Source: Pyrus communis
Lineage: Eukaryota > Streptophyta > Magnoliopsida > Rosales > Rosaceae
Assembly (NCBI RefSeq): GCF_963583255.1
Contig: NC_084819.1
Span: forward strand, 20,856,460-20,920,459
Length of the DNA: 64,000 nt
Direction: 5' to 3'
Positions 21,263-36,100 of this stretch are shown in pieces. The position numbers and the translations under genes are program-made. The first letter of the stretch is position 1, and each line of letters starts with the position of its first letter. Below the pieces are notes generated by a model. The model did not search any database, was not told the DNA's origin, and was given only the letters and a program-made list of their open reading frames with translations.

Positions 21263-24061
21263 TGTCACAGCTCGTCCCAAATTTTTATGATTTTACAAAT
21301 TTTAAAAGCGTGATTTTACGAAAACACCCTAGAGGTAAAGGGTTTTTGGCTTTCGTTGATCAATGTATAGTAAGAAGTACGGAATTCTTTTAGCGTATTG
21401 CTGAAGTATTCGGCGATACGAGCTCGTAGGAGCAAGCAGAAGAGGATTTGAAATTTTGGTTAACGTTTTACGAAACAGTAAACTGAGAAGCATTTTTAGT
21501 TTAATTACTATTTATACTTTTTACTATATATATATTATAACCTTATTATTTTTTTAAGAGTTGTTAGAAATTTGGTAAAAGAAGAAGAAGAGGACTCGGG
21601 GAGGAAAAACAGAAGAAAAAAAAAAGATTGGGCGAGGTGCCCAATCGGGAAAGATGAGAGGAGAAAGTTCTAGCGAATCAAGAGAAGAGAGAAGAGGAGA
21701 CTAACCAACCAGAGGAGAGAACAGGAGGGAAATGAGGGAGAAGGAGAAGGAGGGGAAGTCGGGTTCCTTTGACTCGCAACCCGTTTTCAACCTGATCGGC
21801 AAACACATCCCTTTTCGACGATTTTCTCCCATTTTTCCAACAAATTGCTTCCAGAAACCTCTTAAGAACTCTTCCACAACCTTCCATCTATCCATTCCAT
21901 CTCAAATTTGGAGAGATTTGGCCTTGAAAATAGAGAAATTCGCAATGAGGGGTGCGGCAGCTTTGGCTTCGAATCACCCAATCCCGAAGCAATTTTTTTC
22001 AATTTCCACCACCCATAGCATCCTCTTAAGGCCTAGAACAAAGCTAAATCAATGGTTGGGATGACGGAGTTGTTTTGGGGTCGGATTGAACACACCCAAA
22101 ACCTAGGGTTCTGCACGGTTTTGGTGAAATTGAGGTGCTTCCAAGCCAATTTGGCCTTGGCCACAGGTATAAAGTTTACTCTACTCACTAAGATCTTCAT
22201 TTTTGTAAATTTTAGTAATTTTTTGAAATAGTTGGATTTTCAGACGAGCCGGGGCGGCCGACCGCAACTCGTGGCGGCACGTGGCCAGGGGGCTGTCAAT
22301 GTTATTCTTAGGCTAAATGAATTGCCTTGATTTCAGTTTTGGTGATTGTGTAACATAGATTGATTGTTTGGATCTAAATTCTTTACGTTACGTTACTTGG
22401 TGAAAATGTGAATTGACGATCCGACCGTTGGATCGTCACCAAACTTTGATATGTTGTAATTCGTAATATTTGAGGATTATAAGAACTTACGCATCAGGAA
22501 TCCAACTTATGGATCTTCCGAAATTGAAGTTGTAAGTTCATATAATAGAATGTTAACCATCACTTGGTTTTGGCAATTGACGGAGATCCGACCGTTGGAT
22601 GGTAATGACATCTTAGGATGTTGTTCTAGAGTTATATTGTGAACCTCTGGAAGTTATGGATAAAAAATCTGAGTTGCAGATCTTTTGGATTGATGTACGT
22701 AGTGACGTGTTTTATATAAGTCATATTCTATCGATATGATTTCTGAGGCATGATTTGATAGTTGTTCTAGGCGCCGATCATCATGACGCCTTGATGTGTT
22801 GTGCTAGGGAGTTGTAGGGTGAACTCCAGGTGAGTGGGCTTTTGTTTTCCGTATATACCTATATAAATGAGATTTTTCCTAGAAAATCAATTTAAGTGAA
22901 AGTATGTTATAAAATGCCTTGCAAAGTATAGGCTTTTTATTTATGCATGAGTAGTTGCATAAAATTATGAATTGGTAAATATGTATAATTGTGATTCAGC
23001 GCTGTGGACGCCCAAGTAAGTATCAGGGAAGTTTAGATGCTAAGTTTGAGATGTGGAAGTTTGATGATGAATATGTTGAGATGTATCAATAGCTCATAAA
23101 CCTGCACCCCGCTGTTAGTGCTCCCGTCCAGAGTTAGGCCATAGTCTTTCACGTGTTGTTCACCTCCCGCACCATATGCTCACCTTGGATTCAAGTTAAG
23201 TGTACAGGCTTGTCGTACAGACTACCACAGGTGGTTCCGACTCGTAGGTGACCCACATTTAATTGCACAGTCTTCACGTGATTGTAGCACTAGAGCATAT
23301 TTATTTTACACTCAGGCTTGTCGTACAGACCACTAGAGGTGGCTTCGACTCATGTGCAGGATTTGATATGAATTGATATGATGTGAGATTAGTTATGAGC
23401 TATAGTTTCAGTTGTGTTGATCACACGGTTGACATGTTATTATTTATGATGAGCTATAATCAACCGTACAGGCCACTGAGGTGGATCCGGCTTATGTGAT
23501 TTGATTTGAGATGCATCACCTGTTATTACCTTTCTCTCATATTCAGAGTACAAGCATGGCATACACTCAGTGGCATATTAATAGCATGACTTAAGATATG
23601 ATTTATGATGAGTATATATGTATATATGCTATTTTTCTGGGAAATTATATAGGTTTTACGACGAGGGGTTAGAACCTTTGAAAAGAGAAAAGGTTTTGAA
23701 AAGATTTGTTTTTGCCCACTCACGCGTTTTGTTTTTCGCCCCTCCAGATTCTAGGTAGTAGAGCTTTGGTGGCCACGAGGAATCCAACGAAGTTCTGACA
23801 GAATTCACAAAAGTAGGATTCACCTTTGGGTGTTATATCTTAGTAATTGTCCTACTTGACTGCAACTAGACGTTCGTATTGCTTTGCATGTGTATTTATA
23901 CACTTAGACTCGCACTAGCATCATTTCTTAGCTAGTATTGCTAGTGATTCGGTTTTTATTTATTCATAATTCTATTTATCTTCTTAGCTTCCGCATTGTG
24001 CACATGATTACGTCACTCTCACGTGACGGCCAGCACGCCCTCCTTAGGACGCGGTGTGTTA
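21263..24061 (+). mobile_element. Solo-LTR-like element, 2.8 kb
   Basis: Starts TGTCACAGCTCGTCC and ends GACGCGGTGTGTTA. A 5-bp direct repeat ATAAA flanks it (21258-21262 and 24062-24066), the TSD size of LTR retrotransposons. The 3' terminus is TA rather than canonical CA, so it is degenerate or the boundary is off by a base. Internal hallmarks are the twice-used phrase 'gatccgaccgttggat' (about 22421 and 22585), three degenerate 'caggcttgtcgtacagac'-type units (23208, 23312, 23466), and a GC-richer 3' end. No gag/pol, primer-binding site or second LTR is seen, so a solo LTR or LTR-like terminal-repeat remnant is the best reading. An open frame at 21732-22064 lacks recognisable domains. Confidence 0.6.
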
Positions 24062-24189
24062 ATAAAAGTTCTCAACATCAATTAGAGAACTACGGGTTAT
24101 AAATCACAGTTTTTGTGAAAATTTGAAATTTTTAGTTTTAGGAAATATTTGCATCAGAGTTAAAGGAAAATATTGGAAGACTTTTGGAC

Positions 24190-24450
24190 GTGATACCATT
24201 TATTAGATCCTGAAACTATTTTTTATTGATTTTTAAAGTTGACAATATGAGAATATCTTTAAATTTAGGTTTTAAATCGTTAATTTCAATTGTTTAAATA
24301 TTAATTATAATAGATTTAGCATGGGAAAATATATTTTGAAGAACATTAATATGATAGTTTGTAGTTATGGAAAGAGAAATAAAAAAATAAAAAATAAAAA
24401 GAAAAAAAATTTGAAAAGCGACTTTATTTCAATACAATTGCGACTTTATG
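24190..24450. repeat. Left edge of the array, partial unit with local duplication
   Basis: The array begins inside a linker ('gaaactattttttattgatt'). Just before the first full module, 'gcgactttatttcaatacaa' occurs twice (about 24418 and 24468), so a module fragment is duplicated at the edge. These edge units are more divergent than the interior. Confidence 0.7.
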
Positions 24451-25206
24451 ATCCGTATGAAATTAGCGACTTTATTTCAATACAATTGCTAGGTAGCTAG
24501 CGATCATACTTCTATATGATCACTAGCTCACTAGCAACTCCTTTCAAGGACGATAGGAATAAAAGTACCGATCATAACATTTTTACCCCTCCTTTTTTCT
24601 TTTTCTTTTTCCATTGAATTTCTTTTCATGAAACTATTTTTTATTGATTTTTAAAGTTGAAAATATGAGAATATCTTTAAATTTAGGTTTTAAATAGTTA
24701 ATTTCAATTGTTTAAATATTAATTATAATAGATTTAGCATGGGAAAATATATTTTGAAGAACATAAATATGATTAGTTTGTAGTTATTGTAAGAGAAACA
24801 AAAAAAAAGAAAAAAATTTGAAAAGAGGGGGATCGGTATGAAAGTAGCGACGGCATTTCAGTACAATTGCTAGTTACCTAGCGGTTGTACTTCCATATGA
24901 TCGCTAGATAACTAGCAACTTTCTTCAAGGACAATAGGAATAAAAGTACCGATCGTAACATTTTTACCCCTCCTTTTTTCTTTTTCTTTTTCTTTTTCCA
25001 TTGAATATCTTTTCATGAAATTATTTTTTATTGATTTTTAAAGTTGAAAATAAGAGAATATCTTTAAATTTAGGTTTTAAATCGTTAATTTCAACTGTTT
25101 AAATATCAATTATATAGATTTAGCATGGGAAAATATATTTTGAGGAACATGAATATGATAGTTTGTAGTTATGGTAAGAGAAATAAAAAAAAATTGAAAA
25201 GAGGAG

Positions 25207-28200
25207 GATCCGTATGAAATTAGCGACTTTATTTCAATACAATTGCTAGGTAGCTAGCGATCATACTTCTATATGATCACTAGCTCACTAGCAACTCCTT
25301 TCAAGGACGATAGGAATAAAAGTACCGATCATAACATTTTTACCCCTCCTTTTTTATTTTTCTTTTTCCATTGAATTTCTTTTCATGAAACTATTTTTTA
25401 TTGAATTTTAAAGTTGAAAATATGAGAATATCTTTAAATTTAGGTTTTAAATAGTTAATTTCAATTGTTTAAATATTAATTATAATAGATTTAGCATGGG
25501 AAAATATATTTTGAAGAACATAAATATGATTAGTTTGTAGTTATTGTAAGAGAAACAAAAAAAAAGAAAAAAATTTGAAAAGAGGGGGATCGGTATGAAA
25601 TTAGCGACTGTATTTCAGTACAATTGCTAGTTACCTAGCGGTTGTACTTCCATATGATCGCTAGATAACTAGCAACTTTCTTCAAGGACAATAGGAATAA
25701 AAGTACCGATCGTAACATTTTTACTCCTCCTTTTTTCTTTTTCTTTTTCTTTTTCCATTGAATATCTTTTCATGAAATTATTTTTTATTGATTTTTAAAG
25801 TTGAAAATAAGAGAATATCTTTAAATTTAGGTTTTAAATCGTTAATTTCAACTGTTTAAATATCAATTATATAGATTTAGCATGGGAAAATATATTTTGA
25901 GGAACATGAATATGATAGTTTGTAGTTATGGTAAGAGAAATAAAAAAAAATTGAAAAGAGGAGGATCCGTATGAAATTAGCGACTTTATTTCAATACAAT
26001 TGCTAGGTAGCTAGCGATCATACTTCTATATGATCACTAGCTCACTAGCAACTCCTTTCAAGGACGATAGGAATAAAAGTACCGATCATAACATTTTTAC
26101 CCCTCCTTTTTTCTTTTTCTTTTTCCATTGAATTTCTTTTCATGAAACTATTTTTTATTGATTTTTAAAGTTGAAAATATGAGAATATCTTTAAATTTAG
26201 GTTTTAAATAGTTAATTTCAATTGTTTAAATATTAATTATAATAGATTTAGCATGGGAAAATATATTTTGAAAAACATAAATATGATTAGTTTGTAGTTA
26301 TTGTAAGAGAAACAAAATAAAAGAAAAAAATTTGAAAAGAGGGGGATCGGTATGAAATTAGCGACTGTATTTCAGTACAATTGCTAGTTACCTAGCGGTT
26401 GTACTTCCATATGATCGCTAGATAACTAGCAACTTTCTTCAAGGACAATAGGAATAAAAGTACCGATCGTAACATTTTTACTCCTCCTTTTTTCTTTTTC
26501 TTTTTCTTTTTCCATTGAATATCTTTTCATGAAATTATTTTTTATTGATTTTTAAAGTTGAAAATAAGAGAATATCTTTAAATTTAGGTTTTAAATCGTT
26601 AATTTCAACTGTTTAAATATCAATTATATAGATTTAGCATGGGAAAATATATTTTGAGGAACATGAATATGATAGTTTGTAGTTATGGTAAGAGAAATAA
26701 AAAAAAATTGAAAAGAGGAGGATCCGTATGAAATTAGCGACTTTATTTCAATACAATTGCTAGGTAGCTAGCGATCATACTTCTATATGATCACAAGCTC
26801 ACTAGCAACTCCTTTCAAGGACGATAGGAATAAAAGTACCGATCATAACATTTTTACCCCTCCTTTTTTATTTTTCTTTTTCCATTGAATTTCTTTTCAT
26901 GAAACTATTTTTTATTGAATTTTAAAGTTGAAAATATGAGAATATCTTTAAATTTAGGTTTTAAATAGTTAATTTCAATTGTTTAAATATTAATTATAAT
27001 AGATTTAGCATGGGAAAATATATTTTGAAGAACATAAATATGATTAGTTTGTAGTTATTGTAAGAGAAACAAAAAAAAAGAAAAAAATTTGAAAAGAGGG
27101 GGATCGGTATGAAATTAGCGACTGTATTTCAGTACAATTGCTAGTTACCTAGCGGTTGTACTTCCATATGATCGCTAGATAACTAGCAACTTTCTTCAAG
27201 GACAATAGGAATAAAAGTACCGATCGTAACATTTTTACTCCTCCTTTTTTCTTTTTCTTTTTCTTTTTCCATTGAATATCTTTTCATGAAATTATTTTTT
27301 ATTGATTTTTAAAGTTGAAAATAAGAGAATATCTTTAAATTTAGGTTTTAAATCGTTAATTTCAACTGTTTAAATATCAATTATATAGATTTAGCATGGG
27401 AAAATATATTTTGAGGAACATGAATATGATAGTTTGTAGTTATGGTAAGAGAAATAAAAAAAAATTGAAAAGAGGAGGATCCGTATGAAATTAGCGACTT
27501 TATTTCAATACAATTGCTAGGTAGCTAGCGATCATACTTCTATATGATCACTAGCTCACTAGCAACTCCTTTCAAGGACGATAGGAATAAAAGTACCGAT
27601 CATAACATTTTTACCCCTCCTTTTTTCTTTTTCTTTTTCCATTGAATTTCTTTTCATGAAACTATTTTTTATTGATTTTTAAAGTTGAAAATATGAGAAT
27701 ATCTTTAAATTTAGGTTTTAAATAGTTAATTTCAATTGTTTAAATATTAATTATAATAGATTTAGCATGGGAAAATATATTTTGAAAAACATAAATATGA
27801 TTAGTTTGTAGTTATTGTAAGAGAAACAAAATAAAAGAAAAAAATTTGAAAAGAGGGGGATCGGTATGAAATTAGCGACTGTATTTCAGTACAATTGCTA
27901 GTTACCTAGCGGTTGTACTTCCATATGATCGCTAGATAACTAGCAACTTTCTTCAAGGACAATAGGAATAAAAGTACCGATCGTAACATTTTTACCCCTC
28001 CTTTTTTCTTTTTCTTTTTCTTTTTCCATTGAATATCTTTTCATGAAATTATTTTTTATTGATTTTTAAAGTTGAAAATAAGAGAATATCTTTAAATTTA
28101 GGTTTTAAATCGTTAATTTCAACTGTTTAAATAACAATTATATAGATTTAGCATGGGAAAATATATTTTGAGGAACATGAATATGATAGTTTGTAGTTAT

Positions 28201-28234
28201 GGTAAGAGAAATAAAAAAAAATTGAAAAGAGGAG
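25207..28234. repeat. Two tandem copies of a 1514-bp (two-dimer) sub-block
   Basis: 25207-26720 and 26721-28234 share private variants: 'ccttttttatttttc' (25347, 26861), 'attgaattttaaagttg' (25401, 26915) and 'aaacaaaataaaagaaa' (26311, 27825). A few point differences exist (e.g. 'cactagctc' vs 'cacaagctc'). Confidence 0.85.
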
Positions 28235-30129
28235 GATCCGTATGAAATTAGCGACTTTATTTCAATACAATTGCTAGGTAGCTAGCGATCATACTTCTAT
28301 ATGATCACTAGCTCACTAGCAACTCCTTTCAAGGACGATAGGAATAAAAGTACCGATCATAACATTTTTACCCCTCCTTTTTTCTTTTTCTTTTTCCATT
28401 GAATTTCTTTTCATGAAACTATTTTTTATTGATTTTTAAAGTTGAAAATATCAGAATATCTTTAAATTTAGGTTTTAAATAGTTAATTTCAATTGTTTAA
28501 ATATTAATTATAATAGATTTAGCATGGGAAAATATATTTTGAAGAACATAAATATGATTAGTTTGTAGTTATTGTAAGAGAAACAAAAAAAAAGAAAAAA
28601 ATTTGAAAAAGGGGGATCGGTATGAAAGTAGCGACTGTATTTCAGTACAATTGCTAGTTACCTAGCGGTTGTACTTCCATATGATCGCTAGATAACTAGC
28701 AACTTTCTTCAAGGACAATAGGAATAAAAGTACCGATCGTAACATTTTTACCCCTCCTTTTTTCTTTTTCTTTTTCTTTTTCCATTGAATATCTTTTCAT
28801 GAAATTATTTTTTATTGATTTTTAAAGTTGAAAATAAGATAATATCTTTAAATTTAGGTTTTAAATCGTTAATTTCAACTGTTTAAATATCAATTATATA
28901 GATTTAGCATGGGAAAATATATTTTGAGGAACATGAATATGATAGTTTGTAGTTATGGTAAGAGAAATAAAAAAAAATTGAAAAGAGGAGGATCGGTCAG
29001 ACATTAGCGACTTTATCCGGTCATAATTGCTAGTTAGTTAGCGATCATACTTCTATATGATCGCTAGCTTACTAGCAACTCTCTTCAAGAACGATAGGAA
29101 TAAAAGTACCGATCATAACATTTTTACCCCTCCTTTTTTCTTTTTCTTTTTCCATTGAATTTCTTTTCATGAAACTATTTTTTATTGATTTTTAAAGTTG
29201 AAAATATGAGAATATCTTTAAATTTAGGTTTTAAATAGTTAATTTCAATTGTTTAAGTATTAATTATAATAGATTTAGCATGGGAAAATATATTTTGAAG
29301 AACATAAATATGATTAGTTTGTAGTTATTGTAAGAGAAACAAAAAAAAAGAAAAAAATTTGAAAAGAGGGGGATCGGTATGAAATTAGCGACTGTATTTC
29401 AGTACAATTGCTAGTTACCTAGCGGTTGTACTTCCATATGATCGCTAGATAACTAGCAACTTTCTTCAAGGACAATAGGAATAAAAGTACCGATCGTAAC
29501 ATTTTTACTCCTCCTTTTTTCTTTTTCTTTTTCTTTTTCCATTGAATATCTTTTCATGAAATTATTTTTTATTGATTTTTAAAGTTGAAAATAAGAGAAT
29601 ATCTTTAAATTTAGGTTTTAAATCGTTAATTTCAACTGTTTAAATATCAATTATATAGATTTAGCATGGGAAAATATATTTTGAGGAACATGAATATGAT
29701 AGTTTGTAGTTATGGTAAGAGAAATAAAAAAAAATTGAAAAGAGGAGGATCCGTATGAAATTAGCGACTTTATTTCAATACAATTGCTAGGTAGCTAGCG
29801 ATCATACTTCTATATGATCACTAGCTCACTAGCAACTCCTTTCAAGGACGATAGGAATAAAAGTACCGATCATAACATTTTTACCCCTCCTTTTTTCTTT
29901 TTCTTTTTCCATTGAATTTCTTTTCATGAAACTATTTTTTATTGATTTTTAAAGTTGAAAATATGAGAATATCTTTAAATTTAGGTTTTAAATAGTTAAT
30001 TTCAATTGTTTAAATATTAATTATAATAGATTTAGCATGGGAAAATATATTTTGAAGAACATAAATATGATTAGTTTGTAGTTATTGTAAGAGAAACAAA
30101 AAAAAAAGAAAAAAATTTGAAAAGAGGGG

Positions 30130-33100
30130 GATCGGTATGAAATTAGCGACTGTATTTCAGTACAATTGCTAGTTACCTAGCGGTTGTACTTCCATATGAT
30201 CGCTAGATAACTAGCAACTTTCTTCAAGGACAATAGGAATAAAAGTACCGATCGTAACATTTTTACCCCTCCTTTTTTCTTTTTCTTTTTCTTTTTCCAT
30301 TGAATATCTTTTCATGAAATTATTTTTTATTGATTTTTAAAGTTGAAAATAAGAGAATATCTTTAAATTTAGGTTTTAAATCGTTAATTTCAACTGTTTA
30401 AATATCAATTATATAGATTTAGCATGGGAAAATATATTTTGAGGAACATGAATATGATAGTTTGTAGTTATGGTAAGAGAAATAAAAAAAAATTGAAAAG
30501 AGGAGGATCCGTATGAAATTAGCGACTTTATTTCAATACAACTGCTAGGTAGCTAGCGATCATACTTCTATATGATCACTAGCTCACTAGCAACTCCTTT
30601 CAAGGACGATAGGAATAAAAGTACCGATCATAACATTTTTACCCCTCCTTTTTTCTTTTTCTTTTTCCATTGAATTTCTTTTCATGAAACTATTTTTTAT
30701 TGATTTTTAAAGTTGAAAATATGAGAATATCTTTAAATTTAGGTTTTAAATAGTTAATTTCAATTGTTTAAATATTAATTATAATAGATTTAGCATGGGA
30801 AAATATATTTTGAAGAACATAAATATGATTAGTTTGTAGTTATTGTAAGAGAAACAAACAAAAAAGAAAAAAATTTGAAAAGAGGGGGATCGGTATGAAA
30901 TTAGCGACTGTATTTCAGTACAATTGCTAGTTACCTAGCGGTTGTACTTCCATATGATCGCTAGATAACTAGCAACTTTCTTCAAGGACAATAGGAATAA
31001 AAGTACCGATCGTAACATTTTTACCCCTCCTTTTTTCTTTTTCTTTTTCTTTTTCCATTGAATATCTTTTCATGAAATTATCTTTTATTGATTTTTAAAG
31101 TTGAAAATAAGAGAATATCTTTAAATTTAGGTTTTAAATCGTTAATTTCAACTGTTTAAATATCAATTATATAGATTTAGCATGGGAAAATATATTTTGA
31201 GGAACATGAATATGATAGTTTGTAGTTATGGTAAGAGAAATAAAAAAAAATTGAAAAGAGGAGGATCCGTATGAAATTAGCGACTTTATTTCAATACAAT
31301 TGCTAGGTAGCTAGCGATCATACTTCTATATGATCACTAGCTCACTAGCAACTCCTTTCAAGGACGATAGGAATAAAAGTACCGATCTTAACATTTTTAG
31401 CCCTCCTTTTTTCTTTTTCTTTTTCCATTGAATTTCTTTTCATGAAACTATTTTTTATTGATTTTTAAAGTTGAAAATATGAGAATATCTTTAAATTTAG
31501 GTTTTAAATAGTTAATTTCAATTGTTTAAATATTAATTATAATAGATTTAGCATGGGAAAATATATTTTGAAGAACATAAATATGATTAGTTTGTAGTTA
31601 TTGTAAGAGAAACAAAAAGAAAGAAAAAAATTTGAAAAGAGGGGGATCGGTATGAAATTAGCGACTGTATTTCAGTACAATTGCTAGTTACCTAGCGGTT
31701 GTACTTCCATATGATCGCTAGATAACTAGCAACTTTCTTCAAGGACAATAGGAATAAAAGTACCGATCGTAACATTTTTACCCCTCCTTTTTTCTTTTTC
31801 TTTTTCTTTTTCCATTGAATATCTTTTCATGAAATTATTTTTTATTGATTTTTAAAGTTGAAAATAAGAGAATATCTTTAAATTTAGGTTTTAAATCGTT
31901 AATTTCAACTATTTAAATATCAATTATATAGATTTAGCATGGGAAAATATATTTTGAGGAACATGAATATGATAGTTTGTAGTTATGGTAAGAGAAATAA
32001 AAAAAAATTGAAAAGAGGAGGATCCGTATGAAATTAGCGACTTTATTTCAATACAATTGCTAGGTAGCTAGCGATCATACTTCTATATGATCCCTAGCTC
32101 ACTAGCAACTCCTTTCATGGACGATAGGAATAAAAGTACCGATCATAACATTTTTACCCCTCCTTTTTTCTTTTTCTTTTTCAATTGAATTTCTTTTCAT
32201 GAAACTATTTTTTATTGATTTTTAAAGTTGAAAATATGAGAATATCTTTAAATTTAGGTTTTAAATAGTTAATTTCAATTGTTTAAATATTAATTATAAT
32301 AGATTTAGCATGGGAAAATATATTTTGAAGAACATAAATATGATTAGTTTGTAGTTATTGTAAGAGAAACAAAAAAAAAGAAAAAAATTTGAAAAAGGGA
32401 GATCGGTATGAAAGTAGCGACTGTATTTCAGTACAATTGCTAGTTACCTAGCTGTTGTACTTCCATATGATCGCTAGATAACTAGCAACTTTCTTCAAGG
32501 ACAATAGGAATAAAAGTACCGATCGTAACATTTTTACCCCTCCTTTTTTCTTTTTCTTTTTCTTTTTCCATTGAATATCTTTTCATGAAATTATTTTTTA
32601 TTGATTTTTAAAGTTGAAAATAAGAGAATATCTTTAAATTTAGGTTTTAAATCGTTAATTTCAACTGTTTAAATATCAATTATATAGATTTAGCATGGGA
32701 AAATATATTTTGAGGAACATGAATATGATAGTTTGTAGTTATGGTAAGAGAAATAAAAAAAAATTGAAAAGAGGAGGATCGGTCAGACATTAGCGACTTT
32801 ATCCGGTCATAATTGCTAGTTAGTTAGCGATCATACTTCTATATGATCGCTAGCTTACTAGCAACTCTCTTCAAGAACGATAGGAATAAAAGTACCGATC
32901 ATAACATTTTTACCCCTCCTTTTTTCTTTTTCTTTTTCCATTGAATTTCTTTTCATGAAACTATTTTTTATTGATTTTTAAAGTTGAAAATATCAGAATA
33001 TCTTTAAATTTTGGTTTTAAATAGTTAATTTCAATTGTTTAAATATTAATTATAATAGATTTAGCATGGGAAAATATATTTTGAAGAACATAAATATGAT

Positions 33101-36100
33101 TAGTTTGTAGTTATTGTAAGAGAAACAAAAAAAAAGAAAAAAATTTGAAAAAGGGAGATCGGTATGAAAGTAGCGACTGTATTTCAGTACAATTGCTAGT
33201 TACCTAGCTGTTGTACTTCCATATGATCGCTAGATAACTAGCAACTTTCTTCAAGGACAATAGGAATAAAAGTACCGATCGTAACATTTTTACCCCTCCT
33301 TTTTTCTTTTTCTTTTTCTTTTTCCATTGAATATCTTTTCATGAAATTATTTTTTATTGATTTTTAAAGTTGAAAATAAGAGAATATCTTTAAATTTAGG
33401 TTTTAAATCGTTAATTTCAACTGTTTAAATATCAATTATATAGATTTAGCATGGGAAAATATATTTTGAGGAACATGAATATGATAGTTTGTAGTTATGG
33501 TAAGAGAAATAAAAAAAAATTGAAAAGAGGAGGATCGGTCAGACATTAGCGACTTTATCCGGTCATAATTGCTAGTTAGTTAGCGATCATACTTCTATAT
33601 GATCGCTAGCTTACTAGCAACTCTCTTCAAGAACGATAGGAATAAAAGTACCGATCATAACATTTTTACCCCTCCTTTTTTCTTTTTCTTTTTCCATTGA
33701 ATTTCTTTTTATGAAACTATTTTTTATTGATTTTTAAAGTTGAAAATATGAGAATATCTTTAAATTTAGGTTTTAAATAGTTAATTTCAATTGTTTAAAT
33801 ATTAATTATAATAGATTTAGCATGGGAAAATATATTTTGAAGAACATAAATATGATTAGTTTGTAGTTATTGTAAGAGAAACAAAAAAAAAGAAAAAAAT
33901 TTGAAAAGAGGGGGATCGGTATGAAATTAGCGACTGTATTTCAGTACAATTGCTAGTTACCTAGCGGTTGTACTTCCATATGATCGCTAGATAACTAGCA
34001 ACTTTCTTCAAGGACAATAGGAATAAAAGTACCGATCGTAACATTTTTACCCCTCCTTTTTTCTTTTTCTTTTTCTTTTTCCATTGAATATCTTTTCATG
34101 AAATTATTTTTTATTGATTTTTAAAGTTGAAAATAAGAGAATATCTTTAAATTTAGGTTTTAAATCGTTAATTTCAACTGTTTAAATATCAATTATATAG
34201 ATTTAGCATGGGAAAATATATTTTGAGGAACATGAATATGATAGTTTGTAGTTATGGTAAGAGAAATAAAAAAAAATTGAAAAGAGGAGGATCGGTCAGA
34301 CATTAGCGACTTTATCCGGTCATAATTGCTAGTTAGTTAGCGATCATACTTCTATATGATCGCTAGCTTACTAGCAACTCTCTTCAAGAACTATATGAAT
34401 AAAAGTACCGATCATAACATTTTTACCCCTCCTTTTTTCTTTTTCTTTTTCCATTGAATTTCTTTTCATGAAACTATTCTTTATTGATTTTTAAAGTTGA
34501 AAATATGAGAATATCTTTAAATTTAGGTTTTAAATAGTTAATTTCAATTGTTTAAATATTAATTATAATAGATTTAGCATGGGAAAATATATTTTGAAGA
34601 ACATAAATATGATTTGTTTGTAGTTATTGTAAGAGAAACAAAAAAAAAGAAAAAAATTTGAAAAGAGGGGGATCGGTATGAAATTAGCGACTGTATTTCA
34701 GTACAATTGCTAGTTACCTAGCGGTTGTACTTCCATATGATCGCTAGATAACTAGCAACTTTCTTCAAGGACAATAGGAATAAAAGTACCGATCGTAACA
34801 TTTTTACCCCTCCTTTTTTCTTTTTCTTTTTCTTTTTCCATTGAATATCTTTTCATGAAATTATTTTTTATTGATTTTTAAAGTTGAAAATAAGATAATA
34901 TCTTTAAATTTAGGTTTTAAATCGTTAATTTCAACTGTTTAAATATCAATTATATAGATTTAGCATGGGAAAATATATTTTGAGGAACATGAATATGATA
35001 GTTTGTAGTTATGGTAAGAGAAATAAAAAAAAATTGAAAAGAGGAGGATCGGTCAGACATTAGCGACTTTATCCGGTCATAATTGCTAGTTAGTTAGCGA
35101 TCATACTTCCATATGATCGCTAGCTTACTAGCAACTCTCTTCAAGAACGATAGGAATAAAAGTACCGATCATAACATTTTTACCCCTCCTTTTTTCTTTT
35201 TCTTTTTCCATTGAATTTCTTTTCATGAAACTATTTTTTATTGATTTTTAAAGTTGAAAATATGAGAATATCTTTAAATTTAGGTTTTAAATAGTTAATT
35301 TCAATTGTTTAAATATTAATTATAATAGATTTAGCATGGGAAAATATATTTTGAAGAACATAAATATGATTAGTTTGTAGTTATTGTAAGAGAAACAAAA
35401 AAAAAGAAAAAAATTTGAAAAGAGGGGGATCGGTATGAAATTAGCGACTGTATTTCAGTACAATTACTAGTTACCTAGCGGTTGTACTTCCATATGATCG
35501 CTAGATAACTAGCAACTTTCTTCAAGGACAATAGGAATAAAAGTACCGATCGTAACATTTTTACCCCTCCTTTTTTCTTTTTCTTTTTCTTTTTCCATTG
35601 AATATCTTTTCATGAAATTATTTTTTATTGATTTTTAAAGTTGAAAATAAGATAATATCTTTAAATTTAGGTTTTAAATCGTTAATTTCAACTGTTGAAA
35701 TATCAATTATATAGATTTAGCATGGGAAAATATATTTTGAGGAACATGAATATGATAGTTTGTAGTTATGGTAAGAGAAATAAAAAAAAATTGAAAAGAG
35801 GAGGATCGGTCAGACATTAGCGACCTTATCCGGTCATAATTGCTAGTTAGTTAGCGATCATACTTCTATATGATCGCTAGCTTACTAGCAACTCTCTTCA
35901 AGAACTATATGAATAAAAGTACCGATCATAACATTTTTACCCCTCCTTTTTTCTTTTTCTTTTTCCATTGAATTTCTTTTCATGAAACTATTTTTTATTG
36001 ATTTTTAAAGTTGAAAATATGAGAATATCTTTAAATTTAGGTTTTAAATAGTTAATTTCAATTGTTTAAATATTAATTATAATAGATTTAGCATGGGAAA

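Noticed and set aside
21732..22064. 110-residue open frame in the solo-LTR-like element as a gene
   Set aside because: No recognisable domain, overlaps frames in both strands, and lies wholly inside the element's terminal-repeat-like sequence.
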